A model generated the notes under the pieces. That model saw only the letters and a list, made by a program, of their open reading frames with translations. It was not told the DNA's origin and did no database searches. Below, one piece after another: positions 1-8,718 of a stretch of 64,000 nucleotides of DNA. A program made the translations under genes and the position numbers. The number at the start of each line of letters is the position of its first letter. Within the stretch, counting starts at the first letter, position 1. This DNA is from Glutamicibacter soli. GTDB lineage: Bacteria; Actinomycetota; Actinomycetes; Actinomycetales; Micrococcaceae. The stretch spans positions 1-64,000 of the forward strand of contig NZ_POAF01000006.1 of the NCBI RefSeq assembly GCF_003309065.1, in the 5' to 3' direction.

Positions 1-83
1 CCATACCGAACCCGGAAGCTAAGGCCCATTGCGCCGATGGTACTGCACTCGTGAGGGTGTGGGAGAGTAGGTCACCGCCGGAC
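1..83 (+). rRNA. 5S ribosomal RNA, 3' part
   Basis: The first 83 bases match the second half of bacterial 5S rRNA, including the conserved CCGAACCCGGAAG segment near the start and the closing GGGAGAGTAGGTC-type stem before CCGCCGGAC. The 5' part lies outside the window. It is normally the last gene of an rRNA operon, so 16S and 23S are expected just upstream. Two terminator-like hairpins follow, consistent with the operon end. Confidence 0.9.
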
Positions 84-98
84 TTAACTTGAGAAGTG

Positions 99-133
99 GG
101 AGGCTCCAACAGTGTTGGGGCCTTCTGCTGTTT
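99..133 (+). terminator. Weak hairpin after 5S rRNA
   Basis: Arms AGGCTCCAAC (101-110) and GTTGGGGCCT (114-123) pair over ten positions with one G-U, closed by a three-base loop. The T-run behind it is broken (TTCTGCTGTTT). It probably helps end the rRNA operon together with the stronger hairpin at 179. Confidence 0.5.
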
Positions 134-178
134 AACCCGGTCGGTGCTTGGGCGCCTGGCCTGGCTGGGTGGCCGGCG

Positions 179-204
179 GGGGGAGCAGAAGCTCCCCCTT
201 TTTT
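179..204 (+). terminator. Strong rho-independent terminator of the rRNA operon
   Basis: A perfect eight-base stem, GGGGGAGC (179-186) and GCTCCCCC (191-198), with an AGAA loop is followed by six T residues (199-204). This is a textbook intrinsic terminator and closes the rRNA transcript before the next gene. Confidence 0.85.
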
Positions 205-278
205 GTTTAACAGGGAAAGAAGCAACATACCTGAGAACGTTTGGTGAGAGCAGGGCCATACCGCGTAGCGTAGAGACC

Positions 279-1148
279 ATGGATACGCTTTTCTACGCGC
301 ACCGGGGCAGCTCCCACAAGTTCTCTGAGAACACTCGGGCAGCTTACCTTCAGGCCATCGACGAGGGAGCTGATGGCATAGAGTGTGACGTCCATCTGAC
401 CCAGGATGGGATTGTCGTATGCCACCATGATCCGACCGTGGACCGTACCTCGGATTCGACGGGTCTGGTTTCCGGGTTCACGCTGTCCCAGATGAAGGCC
501 ATGGACTTCACCGGAGTCATCCCGAACCTGATTCCTGCGGGCTACGGGCAGGAGAATGAACAGCTCCTGAGCCTGGCCGAACTCTTCGAGATCCTCGAGG
601 AACGGGGACAGCCCATTGGCCTGGCCATCGAGATCAAGCATCCCAGCCCGTTCGGGCACTTGCTCGAAGACGGGGTGCTCAAGGTCCTGGCCGACAACCA
701 TTTCGATCGTTCTACCGGTACGGCCGGCAGCAAGAACCAGATTGCCGTCACCCTCATGAGCTTCGAACCGGAATCGCTCCGGTACCTCTCCCGCACGGTG
801 AACAAGGAGCTGCTCTGCCAGCTGATCACCGAGGTGGACGCATCGTGGGTGGACGAGCTGGTCTCCACCGGCCAGATGGGGCGCGCAGCGGTGTATGAGG
901 TGCTGTATCGGTCGGTAGCTGAAGGGATCGAGTTCATCGACCAGGGCGGCGCCGGAATCATCGGTCCCGGGGTTGCGTGGACCCGGGCCAATGAGAAAAT
1001 CGTGCGCGAGTGGCTTGGGCGTGGCCTGACAGCCAGGATCTGGACCGTTGACCGGCCAGCCGACGCGCAATACCTGGTCAACCTCGGCGTAAACCAACTG
1101 ACGAGCAACCGGCCTGCTGAACTGCGCAGGGAATTGGAACAGAACTAG
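279..1148 (+). CDS. Glycerophosphodiester phosphodiesterase family protein
   Basis: A 289-residue GDPD-type TIM-barrel protein, expected to hydrolyse glycerophosphodiesters to glycerol 3-phosphate and an alcohol in the cytoplasm. Visible are the N-terminal AHRGSS motif (about residues 7-12), EN..AAY, the metal-binding [15 protein letters not shown] block (about 38-55) and the C-terminal IWTVD segment with [11 protein letters not shown]. There is no signal peptide, unlike periplasmic GlpQ, so it is UgpQ-like. The open frame runs further upstream, but ATG at 279 is preferred: TAGCGT at 266-271 ends seven bases before it, suggesting a leaderless message, and the motif spacing fits the family. 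It sits five bases before the AlaX-type gene. Confidence 0.88.
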   Translation: MDTLFYAHRGSSHKFSENTRAAYLQAIDEGADGIECDVHLTQDGIVVCHHDPTVDRTSDSTGLVSGFTLSQMKAMDFTGVIPNLIPAGYGQENEQLLSLAELFEILEERGQPIGLAIEIKHPSPFGHLLEDGVLKVLADNHFDRSTGTAGSKNQIAVTLMSFEPESLRYLSRTVNKELLCQLITEVDASWVDELVSTGQMGRAAVYEVLYRSVAEGIEFIDQGGAGIIGPGVAWTRANEKIVREWLGRGLTARIWTVDRPADAQYLVNLGVNQLTSNRPAELRRELEQN

Positions 1149-1153
1149 GAAAC

Positions 1154-1837
1154 ATGAGCACGGCTACAACGCAAGAAAATCTGTATCTGCAGGACACCTA
1201 TGCTTTTGAAGCCCAAGCGCAGGTGCTTGCCACCGGTGTCGACGAAGACGGAGCGTGGATCGCGCTCAGTCCGAACATCTTCCATCCGCGAGGCGGCGGT
1301 CAACCGGAGGACAGCGGGACGGTAAACGGGCACCCGGTCAGCGTGAGCCGCAACCAGGACGGCCTGGTGATCCTCCACGGCGCACCGGAGCTGGAACCGG
1401 GCACGCAGGTGTTCAGCTCAATCGACAAGCAGCAGCGCCTGCTGAACGCGGCACTGCACACCGCAGGGCATGTCGTGGGTTTCGCGGGAGAAGACCGCGG
1501 CTGGCAGCACAAGGGCCATTCGCATTTTCCCGGACAGTCCCGTTTGGATTTCGACCCGGCCAGCGTGGACCTGCCCTTGGCGGATGACACGCAACGTGCA
1601 GCCGCCAGGGACTGGCTGCAGGAACGCGTGGATGAATTGCTGTCCGGCGGCGGGGCCGTCATATGCACCATGGACGCCGACGGGCTGCGCACCGTGCGCA
1701 TCGAGGGAATCAACGCCGAACCATGCGGTGGCACCCATGTCAGCCACGTGAGCGAACTGGCGGACGTGGTGATCAAGGAAGCCAAGGTCAAGCGCGGCGT
1801 TTACAAGGTCCGGTACGATGCCCGGCACGCGGAGTAG
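1154..1837 (+). CDS. AlaX-like alanyl-tRNA editing protein
   Basis: A 227-residue free-standing homologue of the editing and C-terminal SAD domains of alanyl-tRNA synthetase. Such proteins hydrolyse Ser-tRNA(Ala) (some Gly-tRNA) in trans. The sequence has the family [10 protein letters not shown] motif (about residues 43-53), the zinc-binding HTAGH (HxxxH) near residue 103 and the second zinc half-site CGGTH near residue 193. No synthetase catalytic domain is present. It follows the GDPD gene by five bases and overlaps the azlC start by 20 bases, so the genes are probably co-transcribed. Substrate choice (Ser or Gly) cannot be read from the sequence. Confidence 0.85.
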   Translation: MSTATTQENLYLQDTYAFEAQAQVLATGVDEDGAWIALSPNIFHPRGGGQPEDSGTVNGHPVSVSRNQDGLVILHGAPELEPGTQVFSSIDKQQRLLNAALHTAGHVVGFAGEDRGWQHKGHSHFPGQSRLDFDPASVDLPLADDTQRAAARDWLQERVDELLSGGGAVICTMDADGLRTVRIEGINAEPCGGTHVSHVSELADVVIKEAKVKRGVYKVRYDARHAE

Positions 1838-2549
1838 CCGGCTCACCCCCGCGACGAAGATGGGCCTGTCCATCGCCATTGCGACGGGCCTCTACGGAAT
1901 CTCTTTCGGTGCGTTGTCCATCGCCGCGGGGCTGAACCTCTGGCAGACCGTTGCCCTGAGCGCGCTGATGTTCACCGGCGGTTCGCAATTCGCCTTCATC
2001 GGGGTGATCTCGGGCGGCGGCGCCGCGTCGGCAGCGTTCTCCGCCGCATCCCTGCTGGGCATCCGCAACGCCGTCTACGGGATGCAGATCAAGCAAGCGC
2101 TGCGTCCCCGGGGCAGGCATGTGCCATGGATGGCGCAGGTGACCATCGACGAATCCACCGCCGTCAGCTTGGGGCAGGCCGAGGTGGACGAAAAATGCCG
2201 CGGGTTCTTCAGCGCCGGGGTCGGGGTGTATGTCCTGTGGAACTTCTTCACCATTGCCGGGGCGCTGCTCGGAGAGCGCATGGGCGATCCCGCGGCCTGG
2301 GGGCTGGACGGGGCAGCGGTGGCGGCGTTCATCGGACTGCTGTGGCCGCGTTTGAAAGCCATGGAGCCGGTGCTCATCGCGCTAGCCGCCGCGGTGGTCA
2401 CCGCGATCGCGGTGCCGCTGACGAGCCCGGGACTGCCGATCCTCATCACCGCCACCTGCGCCGCGGTCTATGCCCTGACGACCGGACGCCGGAGCAAGCC
2501 GGCAACCGAGCACGGAGAGCTGCAGAACGTCCAGGAGGACCGGGCATGA
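1818..2549 (+). CDS. azlC: AzlC family branched-chain amino acid exporter, large subunit
   Basis: A 243-residue polytopic membrane protein with the AzlC signature [11 protein letters not shown] near residues 23-33 and the [14 protein letters not shown] block near 51-64. With AzlD it forms a two-component exporter of branched-chain or related amino acids in the cytoplasmic membrane. The start at 1818 lies inside the end of the AlaX-type gene; a later ATG at 1860 would also leave the first membrane segment intact, so the exact start is uncertain. The stop overlaps the azlD start as ATGA, a usual sign of translational coupling. The last 25 residues form a charged cytoplasmic tail. Confidence 0.88.
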   Translation: MPGTRSSRLTPATKMGLSIAIATGLYGISFGALSIAAGLNLWQTVALSALMFTGGSQFAFIGVISGGGAASAAFSAASLLGIRNAVYGMQIKQALRPRGRHVPWMAQVTIDESTAVSLGQAEVDEKCRGFFSAGVGVYVLWNFFTIAGALLGERMGDPAAWGLDGAAVAAFIGLLWPRLKAMEPVLIALAAAVVTAIAVPLTSPGLPILITATCAAVYALTTGRRSKPATEHGELQNVQEDRA

Positions 2550-2863
2550 GCGAACTGAGCTGGTGGATCCTTGCAGCCTGCCTGACCGCCTATGCGATCA
2601 AGATCTGCGGTTACTTCGTACCGCGCAAGGTCCTGGACTCGCCGACGATGTCCCATGTCGCAGCCACCTTGACCATTGCACTGCTGGCCTCGTTGGTCAC
2701 CGTGAATGCGTTCACCTCCGGCCAGGAGCTGGTGATCGATGCGCGCATCGGCGCGCTGGCCGCCGCCGTCGTCGCGCTGGTTTTCAAGGCCCCGTATCTG
2801 GTGGTGGTGATTGCCGGCGCACTGGCGGCGGTTCTGCTGCGGGCTACCGGATTGGCCGCCTGA
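2546..2863 (+). CDS. azlD: AzlD family branched-chain amino acid exporter, small subunit
   Basis: A 105-residue hydrophobic protein with four likely membrane segments, matching AzlD in size, in the K-CGYFVPRK motif near residues 19-28 and in position straight after azlC. It is the obligate small partner of AzlC in amino acid export. The start ATG overlaps the azlC stop (ATGA), and AGGAGG-like bases (2531-2537) act as ribosome binding site. Together with the upstream AlaX-type gene it forms the end of a probable four-gene transcript. Confidence 0.87.
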   Translation: MSELSWWILAACLTAYAIKICGYFVPRKVLDSPTMSHVAATLTIALLASLVTVNAFTSGQELVIDARIGALAAAVVALVFKAPYLVVVIAGALAAVLLRATGLAA

Positions 2864-2899
2864 CACCCCGGCCCGGCCGAGGGGTGCCGTGCAGGCGGA

Positions 2900-3106
2900 T
2901 CAATCCGGAGTCCGGGTGGTGCGCCAGTAGCTGTTGATGGCGATGCCCAACGACACCAGCAGGCAGAGCCCGCCGAAAGCCGCGAACGCGCCGGATAGGC
3001 CGGCCAGCGCCGGGGTGATGGCCAAGGCGAAGGCCGCGATGGCCAAGAAAACCAGCAGGAGTATGGTGATCCGCTGCCTCCGCATGACCTGTTCTTCGTG
3101 TGTCAT
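2900..3106 (-). CDS. Small membrane protein of unknown function
   Basis: A 68-residue protein with a basic N-terminus (EEQVMRRQR) and two membrane helices (about residues 13-33 and 37-58) ending in a short polar tail. I recognise no family. The start ATG at 3106 is chosen because GGAAGGGGCAGGAAA lies just upstream on this strand; an earlier in-frame ATG at 3145 has no such site. It is convergent with azlD, so it is an independent transcription unit. Confidence 0.55.
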   Translation of the reverse strand: MTHEEQVMRRQRITILLLVFLAIAAFALAITPALAGLSGAFAAFGGLCLLVSLGIAINSYWRTTRTPD

Positions 3107-3296
3107 TTCCTGCCCCTTCCCGGTAGTTTCCACCGCAAACTGCAAGGAGTAGTGGCTTTGCCGAAGGAAGTGACGCAGTCACCGCATCCTTCTTTCACCA
3201 TAACAGCGCGGGCGGCTTGCGGACAGGGCACCCGGATCTCCCGGCAGCGGCGCAACACGTTAGGAGTTTCCCCGTGTCCGGTGGGACAGTGGACTC

Positions 3297-3605
3297 ATGA
3301 TCGTAGCTTTCTCAGTTGCCCCCAGTACCGACAACCCCAACGGCTCCGTGCACGACGCGGTCGCCGAAGCCGTGAAGATCGTCCGGGAATCGGGTCTGCC
3401 CAACCGCACCAGCTCCATGTTCACCGAAATCGAGGGTGAATGGGACGAAGTCATGGACGTCGTCAAGCGGGCCACGTTCGCCGCTGGCCAGTTCGGATCC
3501 AGGGTGTCCCTGGTTCTGAAGGCGGACATCCGCCCCGGATACACCGGTGAGATCGACGGCAAGCTGGAGCGCCTGGAACGCGCCATCGACGCATCCGGGG
3601 CGTAG
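3297..3605 (+). CDS. MTH1187/YkoF-type thiamine-binding family protein
   Basis: A 102-residue single-domain protein of the MTH1187 (UPF0045) family, a ferredoxin-like fold related to the thiamine-binding YkoF domain. Supporting features are the N-terminal strand MIVAFSVAP, the NG-S-VHDAVAEAV helix start, the SMFTEIEGEWDEVM block around residues 41-54 and the strand VSLVLKADIRPG. Members bind thiamine or related cations in some species, but no reaction is established. The gene stands alone with about 190 bases before it and 290 after it; no thiamine-riboswitch-like sequence was noticed nearby. Confidence 0.8.
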   Translation: MIVAFSVAPSTDNPNGSVHDAVAEAVKIVRESGLPNRTSSMFTEIEGEWDEVMDVVKRATFAAGQFGSRVSLVLKADIRPGYTGEIDGKLERLERAIDASGA

Positions 3606-3894
3606 CCGGAGTGCCGGGGCAATTGCCCCGCCATCGCTCCACCCTGCCGCGGCTGTGCATGGGCAAGGTCATTGGCGTGACCCCTGCACTTCCTGGAGCA
3701 TCAGGAGTACCCTGAACTCGACAGACCTGTACCGGCCGGTCCGGAAAGCCGCCCGCCGATCACCAGCTGATCTGCGAGGCGTTCTCGGGCGCGCCGGAGG
3801 GCCGGCTCCTGCGCGGTTCGCCCCAACGGGTGGCCGGTTCGCAGGGGCGGTGTGCTGCACCAGGCAGCCGGGAACGTGAGGAGAACCAGAGACG
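3606..3894. other. Intergenic stretch, no gene seen
   Basis: Reading frames here are short and give no recognisable protein. The stretch leads into the O-methyltransferase gene, whose ribosome binding site (GAGGAG) lies at about 3877-3883. No clear hairpin terminator or promoter hexamers stood out. Confidence 0.5.
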
Positions 3895-4584
3895 ATGATC
3901 CACCATCTGGCAGACCGTGAGAGCCCTGCAGTCGATGACTACTTGAATGTAGCTCTCGGACTGGAAGTTCCGGAGCTGGAAGCCGGGCGAGAGCATGCCC
4001 GCAATGCCGGGTTGCCGCGCATCGAAGTGAGCACCGCGCAGGGCAAATTCCTGCAGCTCCTGGTGGAAATCTCCGGCGCAACCCGCGTCCTGGAAATTGG
4101 TACGCTCGGCGGCTACTCGACCAGCTGGCTGGCCCGGGGCGTCGGAGCCCGGGGCAAGGTGGTCTCCTGCGAATTCGAGCCGCTGCATGCATCCGTCGCG
4201 CGCGAGAACCTGGAGCGTGCGGGGCTGTCGGACCGGGTGGAGATCAAGCTCGGCGCCGCGCAGGGGACCCTGGAGCGGCTGATCGGCTCGCGCAGCGCGC
4301 CGTTCGACCTGATTTTCATCGACGCCGACAAACGGAACAATGTGGTGTACCTGGAGCGCGCTGTGAGACTGTCCCGCTCCGGAACCGTGCTGGTGCTCGA
4401 CAACGTCATCAGGGCCGGGAAGATCCTCGACGATCCGGCGCAGCACGGGCTGCAGGAAGCGGATCTTCGAGGGGTGCAGGAGTCGCTGCGCTGGCTGCGT
4501 GACGAGCCGCGGGTTTCGGCCACGGCGCTGCAGACCGTCGGGTCCAAGGGATGGGACGGTTTTGCGCTGGCCCGGGTGCTTTAG
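3895..4584 (+). CDS. Class I SAM-dependent O-methyltransferase (family 3)
   Basis: A 229-residue cytosolic methyltransferase of the catechol/caffeoyl-CoA O-methyltransferase type. The SAM-binding motif VLEIGTLGGYST is at about residues 64-75, the acidic residue closing strand 2 is in CEFEPLHA, and the metal-binding DLIFIDADK is at about 138-146 with a second site in LVLDNV. These enzymes methylate hydroxyls on catechol-like small molecules with a divalent metal. A good GAGGAG site precedes the ATG. It ends nine bases before the convergent membrane-protein gene. The true substrate is unknown. Confidence 0.85.
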   Translation: MIHHLADRESPAVDDYLNVALGLEVPELEAGREHARNAGLPRIEVSTAQGKFLQLLVEISGATRVLEIGTLGGYSTSWLARGVGARGKVVSCEFEPLHASVARENLERAGLSDRVEIKLGAAQGTLERLIGSRSAPFDLIFIDADKRNNVVYLERAVRLSRSGTVLVLDNVIRAGKILDDPAQHGLQEADLRGVQESLRWLRDEPRVSATALQTVGSKGWDGFALARVL

Positions 4585-4593
4585 CTTCGCCGA

Positions 4594-4986
4594 CTAGCTG
4601 CGCGAAGATTCGCGGACGTTCAGAAAGTAATTCTCGTCCGCCTCTTCATCGGCTCCCGGTTCGGCGAATGGCGGGGACTTCATGATCAGCAGGTAGGCGG
4701 CCAAGCCGCAGAGTAGGCCGACAGCCGCGCCGGCCCAGCCCGCATACTGGGTATCGCGCAGCAAGCCGCCGGCCGCCGGGCCAACGACCATGGGCGCGAC
4801 ATAAAAATAGGACCCCGACGAGGCAGGACCCCAGAAACGCTCCAGCTTGGCCAGGGTGCTGAATCCGATGACCAGGACCAGGCTTCCCAGCAGGATGACC
4901 CAGAAACTCGGGGACAGGCTGACCACCACGGTCAGGCTGGCGATCACTCCACCGGTCAGCGCGGCGAACGACTGGTTCCGATGCAC
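4594..4986 (-). CDS. Four-helix membrane protein of unknown function
   Basis: A 130-residue protein with four predicted membrane helices (about residues 10-27, 29-47, 60-78, 83-102) and an acidic C-terminal tail (GADEEADE). No family is recognised. The start is ATG at 4986, with AAAAGGGG eleven bases upstream on this strand. It is transcribed towards the O-methyltransferase gene and shares no obvious operon. Confidence 0.55.
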   Translation of the reverse strand: MHRNQSFAALTGGVIASLTVVVSLSPSFWVILLGSLVLVIGFSTLAKLERFWGPASSGSYFYVAPMVVGPAAGGLLRDTQYAGWAGAAVGLLCGLAAYLLIMKSPPFAEPGADEEADENYFLNVRESSRS

Positions 4987-5124
4987 GGACTGACCCCTTT
5001 TCCATCAATGAGCTGTAGTTATCCGGCCATCATTTCAAAAACCAGCTGCGACCGCAATCGTACTTAAGTAGGAGGGGTGGTGCGTTCCGGGGCTGGGCCG
5101 CCGCCCTGCCGTAGGGTTGGTAGC

Positions 5125-5640
5125 GTGCCTGAACTGAAAGATTATCGAATCCGCGCGGCAACCGCCGCGGATGTGCGCCCGGCGCTGGAAATGAAGCTGG
5201 CTGCCTGGCGGCAAGCCTACAGCGGGTTCCGCGGTGAGGAATTCTTCGCCTTCCACGAGGAACAGCTCGAGGCCCAAGTGGCCTGGTGGGAACGCGGGCT
5301 GGCCGGCGGCGCCCAGTTCTACATCGCCGAGGACGCCGAAGGGCGGATCATCGGACTGGCCGGCGGGACGCCGGTCATCGACGAGGACCAGGACGCCGGC
5401 GTCGAGATCGAGCTGGGCATGCTCTACATCCTGGCCGACTTCTACGGCTCCGGCCTGGGTGCCCACCTGCTCCAGGTGGTGCTGGGCCAGCGTCCGGCGC
5501 TGGTCTGGGTGCTGCAGGGCAACGAACGAGCCATCGCCTTCTACCGCAAGCACGGCTTCGAGCTCGACGGCGTCAGCGAGGAGCTCACCGGGTCGTGGAA
5601 CGGGCTGACCGAGCTGAGGATGGTGCGCCGCAATGGCTAG
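5125..5640 (+). CDS. GNAT family N-acetyltransferase
   Basis: A 171-residue acetyltransferase that should transfer acetyl from acetyl-CoA to an amine. The N-terminal YRIRAATAADV start, the central LGMLYILADFYGSGLGAHLL region (acetyl-CoA motif A, about residues 94-113) and the N-ERAIAFYRKHGFELDG motif B are typical of RimI-like GNAT proteins. GTG at 5125 is chosen over an upstream ATG because TAGGGT at 5112-5117 ends seven bases before it, the leaderless pattern seen elsewhere here, and because homologues start at PELKDY-like sequence. The stop overlaps the next gene by eight bases, so the two are probably co-expressed. Confidence 0.8.
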   Translation: MPELKDYRIRAATAADVRPALEMKLAAWRQAYSGFRGEEFFAFHEEQLEAQVAWWERGLAGGAQFYIAEDAEGRIIGLAGGTPVIDEDQDAGVEIELGMLYILADFYGSGLGAHLLQVVLGQRPALVWVLQGNERAIAFYRKHGFELDGVSEELTGSWNGLTELRMVRRNG

Positions 5641-6460
5641 GGACGCCGCGCCGACGCTCGTGGGAAGCTACCCGATCGACACCGGGCTGGCGGAGATCGA
5701 ATCCGACCCCTACGGGGCCAACCGCTACATCCTCAAGGTCAACGGGGTGCCCTCCTCGCATGTGGACCTGGACGACCCAGGCTACCTGGACTTCGAGTAC
5801 ATGCGCTGGATGGAGCCGATCTTCCTGACGGGCTACCCGCCGGAGGACTATGACGGCCGCGCCCGCAAGCTGCGGGTGCTGCACCTGGGCGGCGGGGGCT
5901 GCTCGATGGCCCGCTGGGTCGCGTCGCGCTACGAGAACGCCCGCCAGGTCGTGGTGGAGCTGGATGCCAAGCTGGCCGAGCTGGTGCGCACCAACTTCCA
6001 GGTGCCGCGCGCCCCGCTGGTGCGCCTGCGCGTGGGGGATGCCGGGCAGGTGCTTCCCACGCTGAGCGAGGACAGCCGCGATATCATCATCCGCGACGTG
6101 TTCGCCGGCAGCACCACCCCGCGCCAGCTGACCACCGTAGGCTACGCCCGCCAGGCCCAGCGCGTGCTGGACGCGGGCGGGGTGTACATCCTGAATTGCG
6201 GCGACACCGCGGACCTGGCCGGGGCCCGGGCCGAGGCAGCCACGCTGCTGTCGGTGTTCAAGCACGTGGCGCTGATCGCCGATCCGCCCATGCTCAAGGG
6301 CCGGCGCTACGGGAACATCGTGTTCCTGGCCGGCGACGAGCCGCTGGCCCTGGGCCCGGCCTTCGAACGCAGCCTGCGCACCGCGCCGCTGCCCGCGCAG
6401 CTGGTGTCCAACTCGGCCGTCGCGCGGTTCGCCGGCTCCGCGGCACCCATCGAGGACTAG
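5633..6460 (+). CDS. Spermidine-synthase-like (PABS fold) protein
   Basis: A 275-residue class I methyltransferase-fold protein of the polyamine-synthase superfamily. The nucleotide-binding loop LHLGGGGCSMAR lies at about residues 83-94, the acidic VVVELDA at about 106-112 and the catalytic-region DVFAGSTTPRQLTT at about 151-164. Classical spermidine synthases have a DxxDP-type motif at the last site; DVFAG is common in actinobacterial spermidine-synthase-like proteins of unproven activity, so polyamine synthesis is not assured. It overlaps the GNAT gene by eight bases and its stop overlaps the convergent DUF2087 gene by four. Confidence 0.75.
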   Translation: MARDAAPTLVGSYPIDTGLAEIESDPYGANRYILKVNGVPSSHVDLDDPGYLDFEYMRWMEPIFLTGYPPEDYDGRARKLRVLHLGGGGCSMARWVASRYENARQVVVELDAKLAELVRTNFQVPRAPLVRLRVGDAGQVLPTLSEDSRDIIIRDVFAGSTTPRQLTTVGYARQAQRVLDAGGVYILNCGDTADLAGARAEAATLLSVFKHVALIADPPMLKGRRYGNIVFLAGDEPLALGPAFERSLRTAPLPAQLVSNSAVARFAGSAAPIED

Positions 6461-6996
6461 GCTTCCGGCAACCGGTCGCCGCGGCGGTAGCTGGATCCGT
6501 CGGCGGCGCGCAGCAGCAGGCCGTGGTCCACGAGGTAGCGGCGGATCAGCGCGGTATCCGGGTGGAATACCCGCAGCCGCTCGTTGAGCTGCTCCTCGCG
6601 CAGCTGCTCGTCCCCGTCGATGACCGCGTCGCGCAGGTACGCCATGACCTGCAGCCGGTCCGCCGGCTTGGCAGGCAGCGTGTGCAGCTTCGTGCCGGTG
6701 AAAAAGCGGTTGATGCCGCTGCGGTCGGCCTTGGCGGTTCCCGCCGCGGCCAGGGTGTCGGCCAGCAGCTGCTCGTTCAGCTCCCAGGTCCCGCCCGCCC
6801 CGAGGCGCAGCAAGCCGATCTGCTCCCAACGGGCCAGGTCCTTGGCCCTGCGGGCCCCTGCCGCTTCCTGCTCGGGGTCCTGCCCGGTGAGCACCTGGCC
6901 CAGCAGCTTGCGCATCGCCGGGTTCTTCAGCCCCGCCGCCACCTGGATCCAGGCTCCCGCCGGGGAAGTCCCCGGTGTTTCGTTGTGATCTGCCAT
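6457..6996 (-). CDS. DUF2087 domain protein
   Basis: A 179-residue soluble protein. The C-terminal half (about residues 90-172) matches DUF2087: INRFFTGTKLHTLPAKPADR, then a short winged-helix-like region with LNERLRVFHPD-ALIRRYLVDHGLL and the closing DGSSYRR. The N-terminal 85 residues look like a small helical winged-helix region (LRLGAGGTWELN). DUF2087 proteins are suspected DNA- or RNA-binding regulators, without proven function. The start at 6996 has TAGCAT ending six bases upstream and no Shine-Dalgarno site, suggesting a leaderless message. Confidence 0.75.
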   Translation of the reverse strand: MADHNETPGTSPAGAWIQVAAGLKNPAMRKLLGQVLTGQDPEQEAAGARRAKDLARWEQIGLLRLGAGGTWELNEQLLADTLAAAGTAKADRSGINRFFTGTKLHTLPAKPADRLQVMAYLRDAVIDGDEQLREEQLNERLRVFHPDTALIRRYLVDHGLLLRAADGSSYRRGDRLPEA

Positions 6997-7037
6997 GCCC
7001 CCATGCTAGCGAAGCGGCACGGGCCCGTCCGGGAACG

Positions 7038-7076
7038 GCGGCGGCCCGCCCCGAGGGAATCGGGACGGGCCGCCGC
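7038..7076 (-). terminator. GC-rich hairpin after the NCS2 permease gene
   Basis: Eleven-base perfect arms, GCGGCGGCCCG (7038-7048) and CGGGCCGCCGC (7066-7076), lie between the permease stop and the DUF2087 gene start. There is no T-run, so termination is plausible from position only. Confidence 0.4.
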
Positions 7077-7097
7077 GCGTGGCTGGAAGGGGTATGC

Positions 7098-8549
7098 CTA
7101 CTTGACCCCGGCCCAGTCCTCGATCAGTCCGATGCCGAAGAACAGCACGAAGGCGGTAGCCACAACCCACATCAGCGGGTGGATTTCCTTCGCGCGGCCC
7201 TGGGTGGCGCGGATGAAGACGTAGGAGATGAAGCCTGCGCCGATGCCGTTGGCAATGGAGTAGGTGAACGGCATCAGGGTGAAGGTCAGGAAGGCAGGCA
7301 GCGCTACGCCCCAGTCGTTCCACTCGATCTTGGTGATCTGGGTGATCATCATGAAACCGACAACCACCAGGGCCGGGGCCACTGCCTCGAATGGCACCAG
7401 GTAGATCAGCGGGCTGAGGAACATCGCCACGATCATCAGCAGGCCGGTGAAGACCGAGGCCAGGCCGGTGCGGGCGCCCTCGCCGATGCCGGCACCGGAT
7501 TCGACGAAGATCTGTGCCGAGGAGCTGGAGGTGCCGCCGCCGACGATAGCGCCGGCCGCATCGACCAGCAGCACCTTGTCCACGTTGGGGATCTGGTCGT
7601 TCTCATCCACCAGGTCCGCCTCTGCGGCCAGGCCCACCATGGTGCCCATGGCGTCGAAGAAGATGGACAGCAGGATCACGAAGGCCAGCAGCGAGGCGGC
7701 CGTCGGGCCGATCTTGGCGAAGGCGCCGAACAAGCTCACCTCGCCGATCAGCGACAGGTCTGGCAGGTGCCAGTCGGGCAGCGAGGGAACCACCAGCGAC
7801 CAGCCGTTGGTCTCGGACTCGCTGACGTGGAACACTGCCTCGAAGATGTTGGCGACGATCGCGGAGACGACGATGCCGATCAGGATCGCGCCCTTGACCT
7901 TGCGGACTACCAGGGTCATGGTCAGCAGCAGGCCGATGATGAAGACCAGGATCGGCCATCCCATCAGCTGGCCGTCGAAGCCCAGGCCCACCGGCACGGT
8001 GGTGTGCGCGGCATCCGGGACGCGCTGCACGAAGCCGGCGTTGACCAGGCCGATCAGGGCGATGAACATGCCGATGCCCACGACGATGGCGGTCTTCAGC
8101 CCCGCGGGGACCGCGTTGAACACCGCGGTTCTAAACCCGGTGAGCACCAGGATGAACATCACGATGCCGGCGATCACCACCAGACCCATGACGTCGGCCC
8201 AGGTCAGTTCCGGGTTGGTGGTCACGGTGATGGCCACGAACGCGTTCACGCCGAGGCCCGTGGCCATGGCGAACGGGCTGCGGGCCCAGATGCCCATGAT
8301 GATGGTCAGGATGCCGGAGACCAAGGCGGTCACGGCGGCCACGCGCTGGATCCCCAGCTCGCCGCCGGAGGAGTCGGCGCCGGAGAGCACCAGCGGGTTG
8401 AGCACCACGATGTAGCTCATCGCGAAGAACGTGGCGATGCCGCCGCGCAGTTCGGTGGAGAAGGTGGAGCGCCGCTCCGAAATCTTGAAGTAACGGTCAA
8501 GGCGTTCGCGCATACTACTGGCAGGCGCTGATTTTGTGGAGGAGGACAT
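7098..8549 (-). CDS. NCS2 family purine permease (AzgA/PbuG-like)
   Basis: A 483-residue polytopic transporter with about 13 membrane segments, of the AzgA-type branch of nucleobase:cation symporters. Visible are the N-terminal TELRGGIATFFAMSYIVVLNP (residues about 33-53 in two overlapping parts), the GLGVNAFVA block, the FFDAMGTMVGLA segment and GAGIGEGARTGLASVFTG, which carry the substrate-binding residues of this group. It should import adenine, guanine or hypoxanthine with protons. It is a single gene, divergent from the universal stress protein gene with 169 bases between them. Confidence 0.87.
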   Translation of the reverse strand: MSSSTKSAPASSMRERLDRYFKISERRSTFSTELRGGIATFFAMSYIVVLNPLVLSGADSSGGELGIQRVAAVTALVSGILTIIMGIWARSPFAMATGLGVNAFVAITVTTNPELTWADVMGLVVIAGIVMFILVLTGFRTAVFNAVPAGLKTAIVVGIGMFIALIGLVNAGFVQRVPDAAHTTVPVGLGFDGQLMGWPILVFIIGLLLTMTLVVRKVKGAILIGIVVSAIVANIFEAVFHVSESETNGWSLVVPSLPDWHLPDLSLIGEVSLFGAFAKIGPTAASLLAFVILLSIFFDAMGTMVGLAAEADLVDENDQIPNVDKVLLVDAAGAIVGGGTSSSSAQIFVESGAGIGEGARTGLASVFTGLLMIVAMFLSPLIYLVPFEAVAPALVVVGFMMITQITKIEWNDWGVALPAFLTFTLMPFTYSIANGIGAGFISYVFIRATQGRAKEIHPLMWVVATAFVLFFGIGLIEDWAGVK

Positions 8550-8718
8550 AGGAAAATTCTAGGTGCTTTCGGGCTCATTCCAATACCCAATTCGAATCTG
8601 AGTAGGCTCTGCGTGAAATCTTTAGATCCAACTCACATGATGGCGCACCAACGAAGTACATTGGGTGTAAGGGGCATCACGCCCATGTGAAACCGGAAGT
8701 AGTTGAGGAGCGGGTCTG

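Noticed and set aside
207-1097. Long minus-strand reading frame antisense to the GDPD gene
   Set aside because: It is a high-GC shadow frame with no domain content; the plus-strand frame has all GDPD motifs.
5585-6829. A 414-codon minus-strand frame over the GNAT and spermidine-synthase-like genes
   Set aside because: Low-complexity Arg/Gly/His composition without domains; both plus-strand genes are well supported.
6975-8531. A 518-codon plus-strand frame across the NCS2 permease gene
   Set aside because: Its product is almost only His, Asp, Gly and Gln (antisense of membrane codons). The minus strand encodes a clear permease.
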